This document shows, one piece after another, positions 40,292-50,966 of a DNA stretch of 64,000 nt. A program made the translations under genes and the position numbers. The DNA is from Thalassobaculum fulvum (GTDB taxonomy: Bacteria > Pseudomonadota > Alphaproteobacteria > Thalassobaculales > Thalassobaculaceae). Below the pieces are notes generated by a model that was not told where the DNA came from, made no database searches, and worked only from the letters and a program-made list of their open reading frames with translations. The stretch is from assembly GCF_014652915.1 (NCBI RefSeq), contig NZ_BMZS01000007.1:62001-126000 (forward strand), read 5' to 3'. How positions within the stretch are numbered: position 1 is the stretch's first letter; the number at the start of each line of letters is the position of its first letter.

Positions 40292-40824
40292 CGCTTGCCG
40301 GCGCCGGCCTTCAGGCGGGCGGCGCCGAGCGGGCCGCCGGTCCCGGGCACGTCGAAGCGCCGCCGGTCCTCGGGATCGATGATGCCGTGCAGGACCAGGT
40401 TGAAGCCCTGCACCGCCTCGGCGCCGGCGTTGCGGAACGCGGTGGCGATGCGCTCGCGCTGGTTGGCGGTCAGCCGGCGCTCCAGCTCGACGCCCTTCTG
40501 GGTCAGGGTCAGCAGCCGCTGGCGGCGGTCGCGCTCGCCCGGCCGCTGCACGATGTAGCCTTCCTCGACCAGGTGGCTCAGCACCCGCGACAGGCTCTGC
40601 TTGGTGATGCGCAGGATCTTCAGCAGTTCGGACACGGTGATGCCGGGGTTGCGCCCGACGAAGTAGATCACCCGGTGGTGCGCCCGGCCGAGGCCGAGGT
40701 CGGCCAGCATGGCGTCGGGCTCGCCGGTGAAGTCGCGGTAGGCGAAGAACAGCATCTCGATCGCCTGGCGCAGTTCCTCCTCGCGCAGGAACAGGGGATT
40801 CGCAATGCCCTTTACGTCAACCAT
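40288..40824 (-). CDS. MarR family regulator (PetP-like)
   Basis: The 178-residue protein is a winged-helix MarR dimer: helical N-terminus, DNA-binding helices VSELLKILRITKQSLSRVLS (about 63-83), wing GERDRRQRLLTLT, and C-terminal dimer helices. In R. capsulatus, PetP works with the response regulator PetR and both are needed for cytochrome bc1. The same gene pair sits here. The start codon itself is the centre of a perfect GTCAAC/GTTGAC dyad, so the protein probably represses its own operon. It diverges from ilvE. Confidence 0.88.
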   Translation of the reverse strand: MVDVKGIANPLFLREEELRQAIEMLFFAYRDFTGEPDAMLADLGLGRAHHRVIYFVGRNPGITVSELLKILRITKQSLSRVLSHLVEEGYIVQRPGERDRRQRLLTLTQKGVELERRLTANQRERIATAFRNAGAEAVQGFNLVLHGIIDPEDRRRFDVPGTGGPLGAARLKAGAGKR

Positions 40825-40833
40825 GTTGACTTA
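40813..40833. promoter_or_regulatory. Palindromic operator over the marR start codon
   Basis: TACGTCAAC (40813-40821) and GTTGACTTA (40825-40833) are inverted copies with one mismatch, around CAT, which is the marR start codon on the other strand. Binding there would block both transcription and translation start. It lies 121 bases from the ilvE start, so it may also affect ilvE. Confidence 0.6.
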
Positions 40834-40953
40834 CTTTCTTCCGAATGTTATGCGTCGGGACCCAATCGGGAAACAAAAGAACCTCACGAAACGGTCGACG
40901 GATCGTTTCTGACCGGCGCGAAACCGGACGACATCCAGGCAGGAAACGACATC

Positions 40954-41856
40954 ATGTCCTTGATTCCCTTCGACGACCGTGACGGCGCGATCTGGTTCGA
41001 CGGCGAACTGATTCCCTGGCGCGACGCCAAGGTGCACGTTCTGAGCCATGGGCTGCATTATGCCAGTTCCGTGTTCGAGGGCGAACGCGTTTATGGTGGC
41101 CGTGTCTTCAAGTCGCTGGAGCACACCCAGCGGCTTCAGCGCTCGGCTAGGACGCTCGACTTCGAGATTCCCTACAGCGCCGAGGAGATCGAGGCGGCCA
41201 AGCGGGCGGTCATCGACTCCATGGGCATCGTCGACGGCTATGTCCGCCCGGTGGCTTGGCGCGGCAGCGAGATGATGGGCGTGTCGGCCCAGCAGAACCG
41301 CATCCACCTGGCGATCGCCGCGTGGGAGTGGCCGTCCTACTTCGACCCGGCGGCCAAGATGAAGGGCATCAACCTGGCCCTTTCGGGCTGGCGCCGTCCG
41401 GCCCCGGACACCGCGCCGGTGCACGCCAAGGCGGCCGGCCTGTACATGATCTGCACGCTGTCGAAGCACAAGGCCGAGCGCGAGGGCTTCCACGACGCGC
41501 TGATGCTGGACTACCGCGGCCTGGTGGCCGAGGCGACCGGCGCCAACGTGTTCTTCGTGATGAAGGACGGCAGGATCCACACCCCGGTGCCGGACTGCTT
41601 CCTGGACGGCATCACCCGCCGCACCGTGATCGAGCTGGCGAAGTCGCTCGGCTACGAGGTCGTCGAGCGGCAGATCAAGCCGGAGGAGATGGCCGACGCG
41701 CAGGAGTGCTTCCTGACCGGCACCGCCGCCGAGGTCACCCCGGTCGGCACGATCGGCGACTACAAGTTCACCCCGGGCGACATCACCCGCGCCCTGGTCG
41801 AGGGTTACGACGCCCTGGTGCGCGCCGATCCGGCGAAGGCCCAGGCGGCGGAGTGA
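40954..41856 (+). CDS. ilvE: Branched-chain amino acid aminotransferase
   Basis: The 300-residue PLP enzyme catalyses the final transamination of valine, leucine and isoleucine. Fold type IV features are IWFDGELIPWRDAKVHVLSH near the N-terminus, the PLP lysine Lys159 (APVHAKAAGLYM), and GLVAEATGANVFFVM with the conserved Glu. It ends normally, with TGTAAEVTPVGTIGDYKF. The ATG at 40954 follows AGGA, somewhat far. A strong intrinsic terminator (41890) follows. Shares a divergent promoter region with marR-ompR-envZ. Confidence 0.95.
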   Translation: MSLIPFDDRDGAIWFDGELIPWRDAKVHVLSHGLHYASSVFEGERVYGGRVFKSLEHTQRLQRSARTLDFEIPYSAEEIEAAKRAVIDSMGIVDGYVRPVAWRGSEMMGVSAQQNRIHLAIAAWEWPSYFDPAAKMKGINLALSGWRRPAPDTAPVHAKAAGLYMICTLSKHKAEREGFHDALMLDYRGLVAEATGANVFFVMKDGRIHTPVPDCFLDGITRRTVIELAKSLGYEVVERQIKPEEMADAQECFLTGTAAEVTPVGTIGDYKFTPGDITRALVEGYDALVRADPAKAQAAE

Positions 41857-41889
41857 CCGCCGACCCGGCTCGCCGGGTCCCGAAACGCG

Positions 41890-41917
41890 AAAGCCCCGGC
41901 CTCGGTCGGGGCTTTTT
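41890..41917 (+). terminator. Intrinsic terminator of ilvE
   Basis: AAAGCCCCG (41890-41898) and CGGGGC (41907-41912), with the T run TTTTT, form a canonical GC stem with U tract; loop GCCTCGGT. Best terminator in the window. The A run on the other side makes it bidirectional, so it also ends the convergent small secreted protein gene. Confidence 0.85.
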
Positions 41918-41946
41918 CGTAGGCAGGTGCGATATCGATCTCGCCC

Positions 41947-42273
41947 TCAGGAATCGTGAGTCCCCGCCGGTTTCCTGCGCTCGTCGGCCTGCCACCAGCC
42001 GTCGCCGCTCGCCAGCAGGCAGGTCGGGCCGCCGGGGATTGTCAGCACAATGGTCCAGCTGCCGCCGGCGGAGCTGAACACCTCGAGAAGGTTGCCGTTG
42101 CGGTCGACGCCGGTGGCGCTGACGGTCTCGCCAAAACGCGTGGCCAGCGCCGATACCACGGCTTCGCGCGCGGCGCAGGCCATCTGTGCGTGGACTGGTG
42201 CAGCCGGCATCAGCAACAGCGCGACCGCGCCCCACATCGCCCCTCGGACTGCCCCGACAAGAGTCCGATTCAT
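41947..42273 (-). CDS. Small secreted protein of unknown function
   Basis: The 108-residue protein starts with a signal peptide (GAMWGAVALLLMPAAPVHAQ, cut after AHA-like VHA). The mature 78 residues hold MACAAREAVVSALATRFGET, then LLEVFSSAGGSWTIVLTIPG and CLLASGDGWW. Similar short exported proteins with two cysteines occur widely in Alphaproteobacteria without known function. A disulfide between the two mature cysteines is likely. The ATG at 42271-42273 is preceded by GGAAGGAGGTG. It converges with ilvE. Confidence 0.75.
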   Translation of the reverse strand: MNRTLVGAVRGAMWGAVALLLMPAAPVHAQMACAAREAVVSALATRFGETVSATGVDRNGNLLEVFSSAGGSWTIVLTIPGGPTCLLASGDGWWQADERRKPAGTHDS

Positions 42274-42467
42274 GGCTCACCTCCTTCCCGGAGACCATCC
42301 TTGGTTCCGATGGAGGACGACGCGTCGTCGTAGAATGAATATGGGATGAAGACTCAGGAAATGTAAGACGACCGTCGCCGGCTCACGCAGAGTCTACCGA
42401 CGAGCCGGGCGGGCTTTGCGGCGATACTTGCGGTCACCAAGCGCACAACGACGGTCAGCGCGCCCGT
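42274..42467. other. Gap of 194 bases between lpxC and the small secreted protein gene
   Basis: Both neighbours are on the minus strand. It should hold the lpxC end and the promoter of the secreted-protein gene; the sequence around 42335-42365 (GAATGAATATGGGATGAAGAC) is AT-richer. I see no gene or convincing terminator in it. Confidence 0.35.
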
Positions 42468-43409
42468 TCAAGCCGTCGCCGGCAGTGCCTCGGCGTAGTC
42501 GTGCGATCGGTCCGGCATCTCGACCACCGCATAGGCGGTCGGGTCGGCGAACAGGGCGCGCAGCACCTCGTTGTTGGTGTGGTGCCCGGACTTGGTGGCC
42601 GTCACCCGTCCCAGGATCGGGGCGCCGGCCAGATACAGGTCGCCGACGCAGTCCAGCACCTTGTGGCGCACGAACTCGTCGTCGAAGCGCAGTCCGCCCT
42701 CGTTCAGCACCCGGTCGGTGTCGACCACGACGGTGTTGTCCAGCGAGCCGCCGAGGCCGAGGCCGGCCGCCCGCAGCTTCTCGACGTCGGCCAGGAAGCC
42801 GAAGGTGCGGGCCTTGGCGATCTCGCGCTTGAAGGTGCCGTTGACCAGCCGGACGTCCAGCGTCGAGTGCGCGACCACCGGGCTGGCGAAGTCGATCTCG
42901 AAATCCACCGAGAAGGCGTCGGCGGGAGCCAGGGTCAGGCCGCGCCGGGCGTCGCCGACGGTGACCGGCTTGCGGACCTCGATGGCGCGGCGCGGGGCGT
43001 CGAGCTCGACGGTGCCGGCGCACTCGATCAGGAACACGAACGGCTCCGACGAGCCGTCCATGACCGGCACCTCGGCGGCGTCGATGTCGACGATGGCGTT
43101 GTCGATCTCGCAGCCGGCGAAGGCGGCCATCAGGTGCTCGATGGTGCCGACCGTCACCCCGTCCCGGTTGCCGATCACCGTGCACAGGCGGGTGTCGACC
43201 ACCCGGTCGTAGCGGGCGGCGATCCAGGGATCGCGGTCGGTCACGTCGGTGCGCCGGAAACGGATGCCGCGGTCGGCCGCGGCCGGGTGCAGCGTCATCT
43301 CGACGGTGGTTCCGGAATGCAGGCCCACGCCTCGGCACGGAATCGAGCGCCGCAGCGTCTTCTGCCGGAGCCCGGTGCGCACACCGTGGGATTGTGTCCT
43401 GGTCGCCAT
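42468..43409 (-). CDS. lpxC: UDP-3-O-acyl-N-acetylglucosamine deacetylase
   Basis: The 313-residue zinc enzyme catalyses the committed step of lipid A synthesis. GVGLHSG (28-34), TVGTIEHLMAAF (zinc ligand His92), FVRHKVLDCVGDLYL with the other zinc ligands, and KSGHHTNN with the catalytic histidine are all present. The ATG at 43409 is preceded by GGAAGG, and the upstream frame, though open, is not coding in character. It follows ftsZ across a 180-base gap with a perfect hairpin; the ftsZ-lpxC order is general among Proteobacteria, showing this is an LPS-making organism. Confidence 0.95.
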   Translation of the reverse strand: MATRTQSHGVRTGLRQKTLRRSIPCRGVGLHSGTTVEMTLHPAAADRGIRFRRTDVTDRDPWIAARYDRVVDTRLCTVIGNRDGVTVGTIEHLMAAFAGCEIDNAIVDIDAAEVPVMDGSSEPFVFLIECAGTVELDAPRRAIEVRKPVTVGDARRGLTLAPADAFSVDFEIDFASPVVAHSTLDVRLVNGTFKREIAKARTFGFLADVEKLRAAGLGLGGSLDNTVVVDTDRVLNEGGLRFDDEFVRHKVLDCVGDLYLAGAPILGRVTATKSGHHTNNEVLRALFADPTAYAVVEMPDRSHDYAEALPATA

Positions 43410-43462
43410 GCAGTCGCCTTCCGGGTGCCGTGTTCGGCGTCGAGACTTCGGACTCAAAGAGA

Positions 43463-43494
43463 GCCCCGGTAGATGTACCAACACCTACCGGGGC
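43463..43494 (-). terminator. Perfect 10-bp hairpin between ftsZ and lpxC
   Basis: GCCCCGGTAG (43463-43472) and CTACCGGGGC (43485-43494) enclose 12 bases. On the minus strand, TCTCTTTG follows. It could end part of the dcw transcript after ftsZ, or shape the lpxC leader. A second, short CACTC/GAGTG dyad is at about 43503-43521. Confidence 0.6.
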
Positions 43495-43589
43495 CCCCAA
43501 ATCACTCTTTGTTACCGAGTGTTACGTTGAAACACCGCAGAAATCCGCGGGTTCCGCCGGGTTCCGGCGAAACCGCGCGAAGTTCTCCC

Positions 43590-45284
<1,695 letters not shown>

Positions 45285-45468
45285 AGGGGCCTCCGGGGCT
45301 GACGTGTCTCTGTTCGGGGGTGGCGGCGGCTCACGCCGCTTCGTCTTGGGCCGGGCGGGCGACACCCGGGTGGTCGGTGCAGGGGGTCGCCGACGGGCGT
45401 CCGGTCGACTCTCTGCATCTGCCGGCGCACGCCGGCGGGATCGCGGACTCTGCGAACGGTCGGGCGCA

Positions 45469-46767
45469 TCAGAAGTGCTCCCTGAACCAGGAGCCGAGGC
45501 GCCCGGCGAGCCCGGCCGGCACCGGCTGCGGCACCGGCGCCAGGCGCGGCGCGTCGAGATTGGGGTCGGCGGCATAGGCCAGCAGGCCGGCGCAGGTGGC
45601 GAAGGCCGGGCCGCCGGCGGCCTCGGCCAGGCCCTGCACCCGGGTCGGTCGGCCCATGCGGACCTGCTTGTCGAGCACCTGCTGGGCAAGCTCGCGCACG
45701 CCCGGCAGCTGGCTGGCGCCGCCGGTCAGCACCACCCGGCGCCCGGCCACCCGGTCGAAGCCGCTGGCCTCCAGCCGCGATCGCACCAGCTCGAAGGTCT
45801 CCTCGATGCGCGGCCGCACGATGCCGACCAGCAGCGACTTGGCGACGTGGTTCGGCTGGGCGTGGTCCTCCTCGCCGATGGTCGGGACGTCGATGGTCTC
45901 CTGGTCGTCCAGCGGCGAGGGCAGGGCGCTGCCGTACAGGGTCTTGATGCGTTCGGCCGCCAGCACCGGGGTCGACAGGCCGCGGGCGATGTCGTTGGTC
46001 ACGTGGTGGCCGCCGACCGGGACGATGTCGGTGTGCACGACGTTGCCGTCGTAGAACACCGCGAAGCTGGTCGTGCCGCCGCCCATGTCGACCACGGTGA
46101 CGCCGAGGTCCATCTCGTCCTCGACCAGGGTGGCGAGTCCGGACGCATAGGGCGACACCACCAGCGCCTCGAGGTCGAGGTGGCAGCGCTCGATCACGGT
46201 GGTCAGGGTGCGGACCGCGCCGGCGGCGGCGGTGACCACGTGCATGTGGGCGCCCAGGCTCTGGCCGAACATGCCGCGCGGGTCGCGGATGCCGTTGGCG
46301 CCGTCGATCGTGAAGCCGACCGGGATCGAGTGGATCAGGTCGCGGTCCTCGATGCCGTCGAGCTTGCGCCACTGGTCGAGCACAAGGCGCAGGTCGGTGT
46401 CGCCGACCTCGTGGCCGGCGATCGAGACCTCGACCGGTACGGTCTCCGACACCGGCCAGCCGCCGGACAGGTTGACGATGACGCCGCGCAGGGTCTCGCC
46501 GGCCATCTTCTCGGCTGCGTGCACGGCGTTCAGGATCGAGGCCTCGAGCGCGTCGATGTCGACGATCTGGCCGTTCCTGACGCCGCGCGAGATCTGGTGG
46601 CCGATCCCGGCCACCCGGATCGAGCCCAACGGCACGCCGCTGGCGCGGGCCAGCAGCGGGTTCGACGAGGGCTCGCCGATCCGCGCCACGAAGCAGCACA
46701 CCTTGCTCGACCCGATGTCGAGCGCGGCGACCGTTCCACTTCGCGTCTTGCCGAGGGGTTTTCTCAC
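45469..46767 (-). CDS. ftsA: Cell division protein FtsA
   Basis: The 432-residue actin-like protein tethers FtsZ to the membrane. Actin-fold motifs are [16 protein letters not shown] (phosphate 1), [16 protein letters not shown] (phosphate 2) and [13 protein letters not shown] (adenosine). The last residues, [10 protein letters not shown], form the amphipathic membrane-targeting helix. The start is a GTG at 46767 after AAGGCA; no ATG is near. It is 32 bases from the ftsQ stop codon. The 184-base ftsA-ftsZ gap is the largest within the dcw cluster and may hold an extra ftsZ promoter. Confidence 0.95.
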   Translation of the reverse strand: MRKPLGKTRSGTVAALDIGSSKVCCFVARIGEPSSNPLLARASGVPLGSIRVAGIGHQISRGVRNGQIVDIDALEASILNAVHAAEKMAGETLRGVIVNLSGGWPVSETVPVEVSIAGHEVGDTDLRLVLDQWRKLDGIEDRDLIHSIPVGFTIDGANGIRDPRGMFGQSLGAHMHVVTAAAGAVRTLTTVIERCHLDLEALVVSPYASGLATLVEDEMDLGVTVVDMGGGTTSFAVFYDGNVVHTDIVPVGGHHVTNDIARGLSTPVLAAERIKTLYGSALPSPLDDQETIDVPTIGEEDHAQPNHVAKSLLVGIVRPRIEETFELVRSRLEASGFDRVAGRRVVLTGGASQLPGVRELAQQVLDKQVRMGRPTRVQGLAEAAGGPAFATCAGLLAYAADPNLDAPRLAPVPQPVPAGLAGRLGSWFREHF

Positions 46768-46799
46768 TGCCTTGCCTTGCTCGCTCTGCGGTTCCGGGG

Positions 46800-47675
46800 T
46801 CAGGTATTCTTGCCGGGGGCCAGGACCCGCTCGGCGGGGTCGGACGGGACGCGCACGATCAGCTGGTTCGGAATGCGCAGGTCCACGGTGGTCACCTCGC
46901 GCTTCAGCACGCCGTGGTCGCGCTCCATGCCGGCCAGCTGCGACCACGCGGCGGCCGCACCGCTCTCCGGCAGCTGGACGTCGATGCCGCCGCCTTGCAG
47001 GTCGTCCAGCCGCACCGTCCAGCGCCGGTCGCCGACCCAGGTCAGGGCGCGCACCCGCGCCAGCAGGTCGGGCTCGGCCGACAGCATGGCGATCGCCTCG
47101 CGCGCCCGTTCCGGCGCGCCGTCGCCGATCACGATCGGCAGGTGGGCGAAACGGCCGAGCTTGCGGTCGGTGATGACCACGCCGTCCTCGTCGACCAGGG
47201 CGAGCGCGCGCTGGCGCTGCCACAGCGCCAGCGGGCGGCGCTCGGTCAGGGAGATGAACAGGGTGTCGGGCAGCCGGCGCTCGACGCGGGCGCTCTTGAC
47301 CCAGGGCAGGGCCTCCACGCGCTGCCGGATCGAGGCGAGGTCGAGCGCCAGGATCGGCATGCCGCGCTCGACGCCGACCACGTCCAGCAGGTGCGACGGA
47401 TCGGTCTCCCGGCGGCCGGCCACCAGCACGTCGCCGACCGCCAGCCCGGCGTCGGCGGTCATCTGCTGGACGCCCTCGACGGCCTGCTGCCAGGCGGCGA
47501 CCGCCCGACCGGATTCGACCGACCAGCCGATGGCGCCGCCGACCGCCGCGAGCGCGACCGCGGCGGTTCCCCAGCGCAGCACCGGGGCGAGCCAAGCCGG
47601 CCGGGCGCGCCGGCGGGGGCGGCCGGCGGGCGACCGGGGGGCGGGCTTGCGGGGGCCGGCGATCACTCGTCGCAT
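46800..47675 (-). CDS. ftsQ: Cell division protein FtsQ
   Basis: The 291-residue bitopic protein has a basic N-terminal cytoplasmic tail (RKPAPRSPAGRPRRRARPAW), one membrane helix (about 33-50), a POTRA domain (around 85-150, with SHLLDVVGVERGMPILALDL and TLFISLTERRPLALW) and the FtsQ beta domain (DGAPERAREAIAML onward). It links FtsL/FtsB with FtsA in the divisome. The ATG overlaps the ddl stop codon by 13 bases. Length is normal for alphaproteobacteria. Confidence 0.9.
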   Translation of the reverse strand: MRRVIAGPRKPAPRSPAGRPRRRARPAWLAPVLRWGTAAVALAAVGGAIGWSVESGRAVAAWQQAVEGVQQMTADAGLAVGDVLVAGRRETDPSHLLDVVGVERGMPILALDLASIRQRVEALPWVKSARVERRLPDTLFISLTERRPLALWQRQRALALVDEDGVVITDRKLGRFAHLPIVIGDGAPERAREAIAMLSAEPDLLARVRALTWVGDRRWTVRLDDLQGGGIDVQLPESGAAAAWSQLAGMERDHGVLKREVTTVDLRIPNQLIVRVPSDPAERVLAPGKNT

Positions 47676-48589
47676 CGCGCGTCCTCCACCATCCGCGACA
47701 CCAGCTCGGGGAACGAGACGCCGAGATGGGCGGCCTGCTCGGGCACCAGCGAGGTCGGGGTCATGCCGGGCTGGGTGTTGATCTCCAGCAGGTACAGCTC
47801 GCCGGGCTCGCCGGCGGTGTCGTCGTAGCGGAAGTCGGCCCGGCTGATGCCGCGGCAGCCGAGCGCCTGGTGCGCCCGGGCCGCCACCTCCATGGCCTGC
47901 CGGCGGATCGCCGCCGGCACCGGCGCCGGCAGCAGGTGGACCGAGCCGCCGGCGGCGTACTTGGCCTCGTAGTCGTAGAAGCCGCGGTCGGAAGTGATCT
48001 CGGTCACCTCCATGGCCTCGCCGTCCCACACCGCCACAGTCAGCTCGCGGCCGGGGACGTAGCGCTCGACCAGCACGTGCTGGCCGAACGGCCAGTCGGC
48101 GGCGGTCGGCCGGTAGTTGTCGCCCTGGCGCACGATGTGCACGCCGACGCTGGAGCCCTGGTCGATCGGCTTGATCACGTAGGGCGGCTCGAGCGGCTCG
48201 CCGTCGTCGAAGTCCTCGAGGGTCACCACCCGGCCTTCCGGGCAGCGCAGGCCGTGGCGGGCGAACACGTCCTTGGCGGTCGGCTTGTCCATGGCGACCG
48301 CCGAGGCGCGGACGCCGGAATGGGTGTACGGGATGCCCAGGATGTTCAGCAGGCCCTGGATGTTGCCGTCCTCGCCGATCGGGCCGTGCAGGGCGTTGAA
48401 CACCACGTCGGGCCTCAGGGTCGTCAGCCTGGCGGCGATGCCCCGGTCGACGTCGACCTCGGACACCTTCCAGCCGGCCTGACGCAGCGCCTTGGCGCAC
48501 TCGCGGCCGGACGACAGCGACACCTCGCGCTCCGGCGACCAGCCGCCCATCAGCACCGCCACGTGGGTTTCCGACCGGTTCGCGTTCAT
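47663..48589 (-). CDS. ddl: D-alanine--D-alanine ligase
   Basis: The 308-residue ATP-grasp enzyme makes D-Ala-D-Ala for the peptidoglycan precursor. Motifs: VLMGGWSPEREVSLSSGREC (13-32), HGPIGEDGNIQGLL, PTAKDVFARHG, the ATP-grasp KPIDQGSSVGV, and the C-terminal LLEINTQPGMTPTSLVPEQA, which carries metal ligands. DdlB type by position. The ATG shares four bases with the murB stop codon (ATGA), so it is translationally coupled. Confidence 0.95.
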   Translation of the reverse strand: MNANRSETHVAVLMGGWSPEREVSLSSGRECAKALRQAGWKVSEVDVDRGIAARLTTLRPDVVFNALHGPIGEDGNIQGLLNILGIPYTHSGVRASAVAMDKPTAKDVFARHGLRCPEGRVVTLEDFDDGEPLEPPYVIKPIDQGSSVGVHIVRQGDNYRPTAADWPFGQHVLVERYVPGRELTVAVWDGEAMEVTEITSDRGFYDYEAKYAAGGSVHLLPAPVPAAIRRQAMEVAARAHQALGCRGISRADFRYDDTAGEPGELYLLEINTQPGMTPTSLVPEQAAHLGVSFPELVSRMVEDARCDE

Positions 48590-49542
48590 GCCGCACCGCC
48601 TTCCGCGCCCTTGGCGACGCCGATCCGCCGGATCTCCCAGCGCAATTCGATCCCGCTGCTGTTCCTGACCCGGCGCCGGACTTCCTCGCCCAGGGCCTCG
48701 ATGTCCTCGGCGGTGGCGTTGCCGACGTTCAGCAGGAAGTTGCAGTGCTTCTCCGACACCTGGGCGCCGCCGATCTTCAGGCCGCGGCAGCCGGCCGCGT
48801 CGATCAGCTGCCAGGCCTTGTGGCCGGCCGGGTTGGCGAAGGTCGACCCGCCGGTCCGCACCCGGCGCGGCTGGGTGTCCTCGCGGGCGTCGCGGATGTC
48901 GGCCATGGCCTGGGCGATGGTCGCCGGGTCGCCGGGGCGGGCCTGGAACACCGCGCTGGTGAAGATCCAGTCCTCCGGCACCGCACAGTGGCGGTAGGAC
49001 AGGCCCATGTCGGCGGCGGCCAGGGTGTGGACATGGCCGAGCCCGTCGATCGCCCGCGCCGAGACCAGCACGTCCTTGACCTCGGCGCCGTAGGCGCCGG
49101 CGTTCATGCGCAGCGCGCCGCCGACCGTGCCCGGGATGCCGGACAGGAACTCCAGGCCGGTCAGCCCGGCGCGCTGGGCGGTGGCCGCGACCGTGACGTC
49201 GAGGGCGCCGGCGCCGGCGGTCACCCGGTCGCCGTCGATCCGGGTCTCGGCGAACGCCTTGCCGAGGCGGACCACCACGCCGCGGATGCCGCCGCCGCGG
49301 ATCAGCACGTTGGAGCCGACCCCGAGCACGGTGACCGGGACGTCGCCGGGCCGCTCGGCCAGGAAGTCGATCAGGTCGGCCTCGTCGGCCGGGCGGAACA
49401 GCACCTCGGCAGGGCCGCCGACCCGGAACCAGGTGAGCTGCGCGGTCGGCGCGTCGGCGCGGTACTCGCCGCGCACCGGGGGCAGCCGTTCGATCAGATG
49501 GGTCATGGGCTTGCGGTGCCGTGGGGACGCGAGGGTGATCAC
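48586..49542 (-). CDS. murB: UDP-N-acetylenolpyruvoylglucosamine reductase
   Basis: The 318-residue flavoenzyme reduces UDP-GlcNAc-enolpyruvate to UDP-MurNAc. [18 protein letters not shown] starts the FAD-binding domain; [13 protein letters not shown] is the pyrophosphate loop; [12 protein letters not shown] and [11 protein letters not shown] carry active-site residues, the latter with the catalytic Ser; [15 protein letters not shown] ends it. The start is taken as a GTG at 49542 that overlaps the murC stop codon (GTGA) and has GGAGG 10 bases before; an ATG at 49506 has no ribosome binding site. Confidence 0.94.
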   Translation of the reverse strand: MITLASPRHRKPMTHLIERLPPVRGEYRADAPTAQLTWFRVGGPAEVLFRPADEADLIDFLAERPGDVPVTVLGVGSNVLIRGGGIRGVVVRLGKAFAETRIDGDRVTAGAGALDVTVAATAQRAGLTGLEFLSGIPGTVGGALRMNAGAYGAEVKDVLVSARAIDGLGHVHTLAAADMGLSYRHCAVPEDWIFTSAVFQARPGDPATIAQAMADIRDAREDTQPRRVRTGGSTFANPAGHKAWQLIDAAGCRGLKIGGAQVSEKHCNFLLNVGNATAEDIEALGEEVRRRVRNSSGIELRWEIRRIGVAKGAEGGAA

Positions 49543-50966
49543 CGGCCACCTCCGTTGCCCAGGATGTGGCGGATCTGGTCGGGCAGGGCCTGCGCCCAGG
49601 CGGTGATGTTGCCGGCGCCGAGGCACACCACCATGTCGCCGCTGCGCCCGAGGTCGACGACCTTGGCGGCCAGCTCGACCGGGTCGGTCAGCGCCGCCAC
49701 CTTGCGGTGGCCGCGGGCGCGCAGACCCTCGACCAGGGCGTCGCGGTCGACGCCGGGGATCGGCGCCTCGCCGGCCGGATAGACGTCGGCGACGATCACC
49801 GCGTCGGCGTCGTTGAAGCAGGTGCAGAAGTCCTCGAACAGGTCGCGCAGCCGGGTGAAGCGGTGCGGCTGCACGACCGCGATGACCCGGCCGGCGCCGG
49901 AGGCGGCGCGCGCCGCCGACAGTACCGCGGCGATCTCGACCGGGTGGTGGCCGTAGTCGTCGATCACGGTGATGCCGCCGGCCTCGCCGGTCTTGGTGAA
50001 CCGCCGCTTGACCCCGGCGAAGCCCTGCAGGGCGGTGGTCACCACATCGTCGGGCAGGCCCATCTCGTTGGCCACCGCGATGGCGGCCAGGGCGTTCTGG
50101 ACGTTGTGCTGGCCGTACATCGGCAACAGCAGGTTCTCCAGCCGGCGCTCGGTGCCGTGCAGGCGGTCGGCGATCACCGCGGTGAAACGCGAGCCGGCCG
50201 GGGTGATCTCGACGTCGACGCCGCGGACGTCGGCCTGCGGGCTGAAGCCGTAGGTGACGATCCGGCGGTCGGAGACCTTGGGGATCAGGGTCTGCACCGT
50301 CGGGTGGTCCAGGCACATCGCCGCGAAGCCGTAGAACGGGATGTTCTGGACGAACGACTCGAACGCCCGCTGCAGGTTCTCGAACGAGCCGTGGAAGTCC
50401 AGGTGCTCGGGGTCGATGTTGGTGACCACCGCGATGGTCGCCGGCAGCTTGACGAAGCTGCCGTCGGACTCGTCGGACTCCACCACCATCCAGTCGCCGG
50501 CACCGAGCCGGGCGTTGGTGCCGATGGCGTTGATGATGCCACCGTTGATGATCGTCGGATCGAGGCCGGCGGCGTCCAGCACCGCCGAGACCAGCGAGGT
50601 GGTGGTGGTCTTGCCGTGGGTGCCGGCGACCGCGATCGACCATTTCAGCCGCATCAACTCACCGAGCATCTCGGCCCGGTGCACGATCGGCAGCATGCGG
50701 CTGCGGGCGGCCGCGACCTCCGGGTTGTCGGCCTTGATCGCGGTCGACACCACCAGGATCGAGGCGTCGTCGACGTTGCCGGCGGCGTGGCCGACGAACA
50801 CCGGGATGCCGAGGCCCTTCAGGCGCCGGACGCTCGGGTTCTCGGCGATGTCGCTGCCCTGCACGGTATAGCCGAGGTTGTGCAGGATCTCGGCGATGCC
50901 GCTCATGCCGATTCCGCCGATGCCGACGAAATGGATGGTGCCGATCGAGAGCGGAAGCTGTCTCAC
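49539..50966 (-). CDS. murC: UDP-N-acetylmuramate--L-alanine ligase
   Basis: The 475-residue cytoplasmic ligase adds L-Ala to UDP-MurNAc using ATP. Motifs: [17 protein letters not shown] (binding fold, 13-29), [12 protein letters not shown] (P-loop, around 113-124), [31 protein letters not shown] and VVQPHRFTR. Length is normal. It starts with a GTG that overlaps the murG stop codon (GTGA) and ends overlapping murB. Confidence 0.96.
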   Translation of the reverse strand: MRQLPLSIGTIHFVGIGGIGMSGIAEILHNLGYTVQGSDIAENPSVRRLKGLGIPVFVGHAAGNVDDASILVVSTAIKADNPEVAAARSRMLPIVHRAEMLGELMRLKWSIAVAGTHGKTTTTSLVSAVLDAAGLDPTIINGGIINAIGTNARLGAGDWMVVESDESDGSFVKLPATIAVVTNIDPEHLDFHGSFENLQRAFESFVQNIPFYGFAAMCLDHPTVQTLIPKVSDRRIVTYGFSPQADVRGVDVEITPAGSRFTAVIADRLHGTERRLENLLLPMYGQHNVQNALAAIAVANEMGLPDDVVTTALQGFAGVKRRFTKTGEAGGITVIDDYGHHPVEIAAVLSAARAASGAGRVIAVVQPHRFTRLRDLFEDFCTCFNDADAVIVADVYPAGEAPIPGVDRDALVEGLRARGHRKVAALTDPVELAAKVVDLGRSGDMVVCLGAGNITAWAQALPDQIRHILGNGGGR

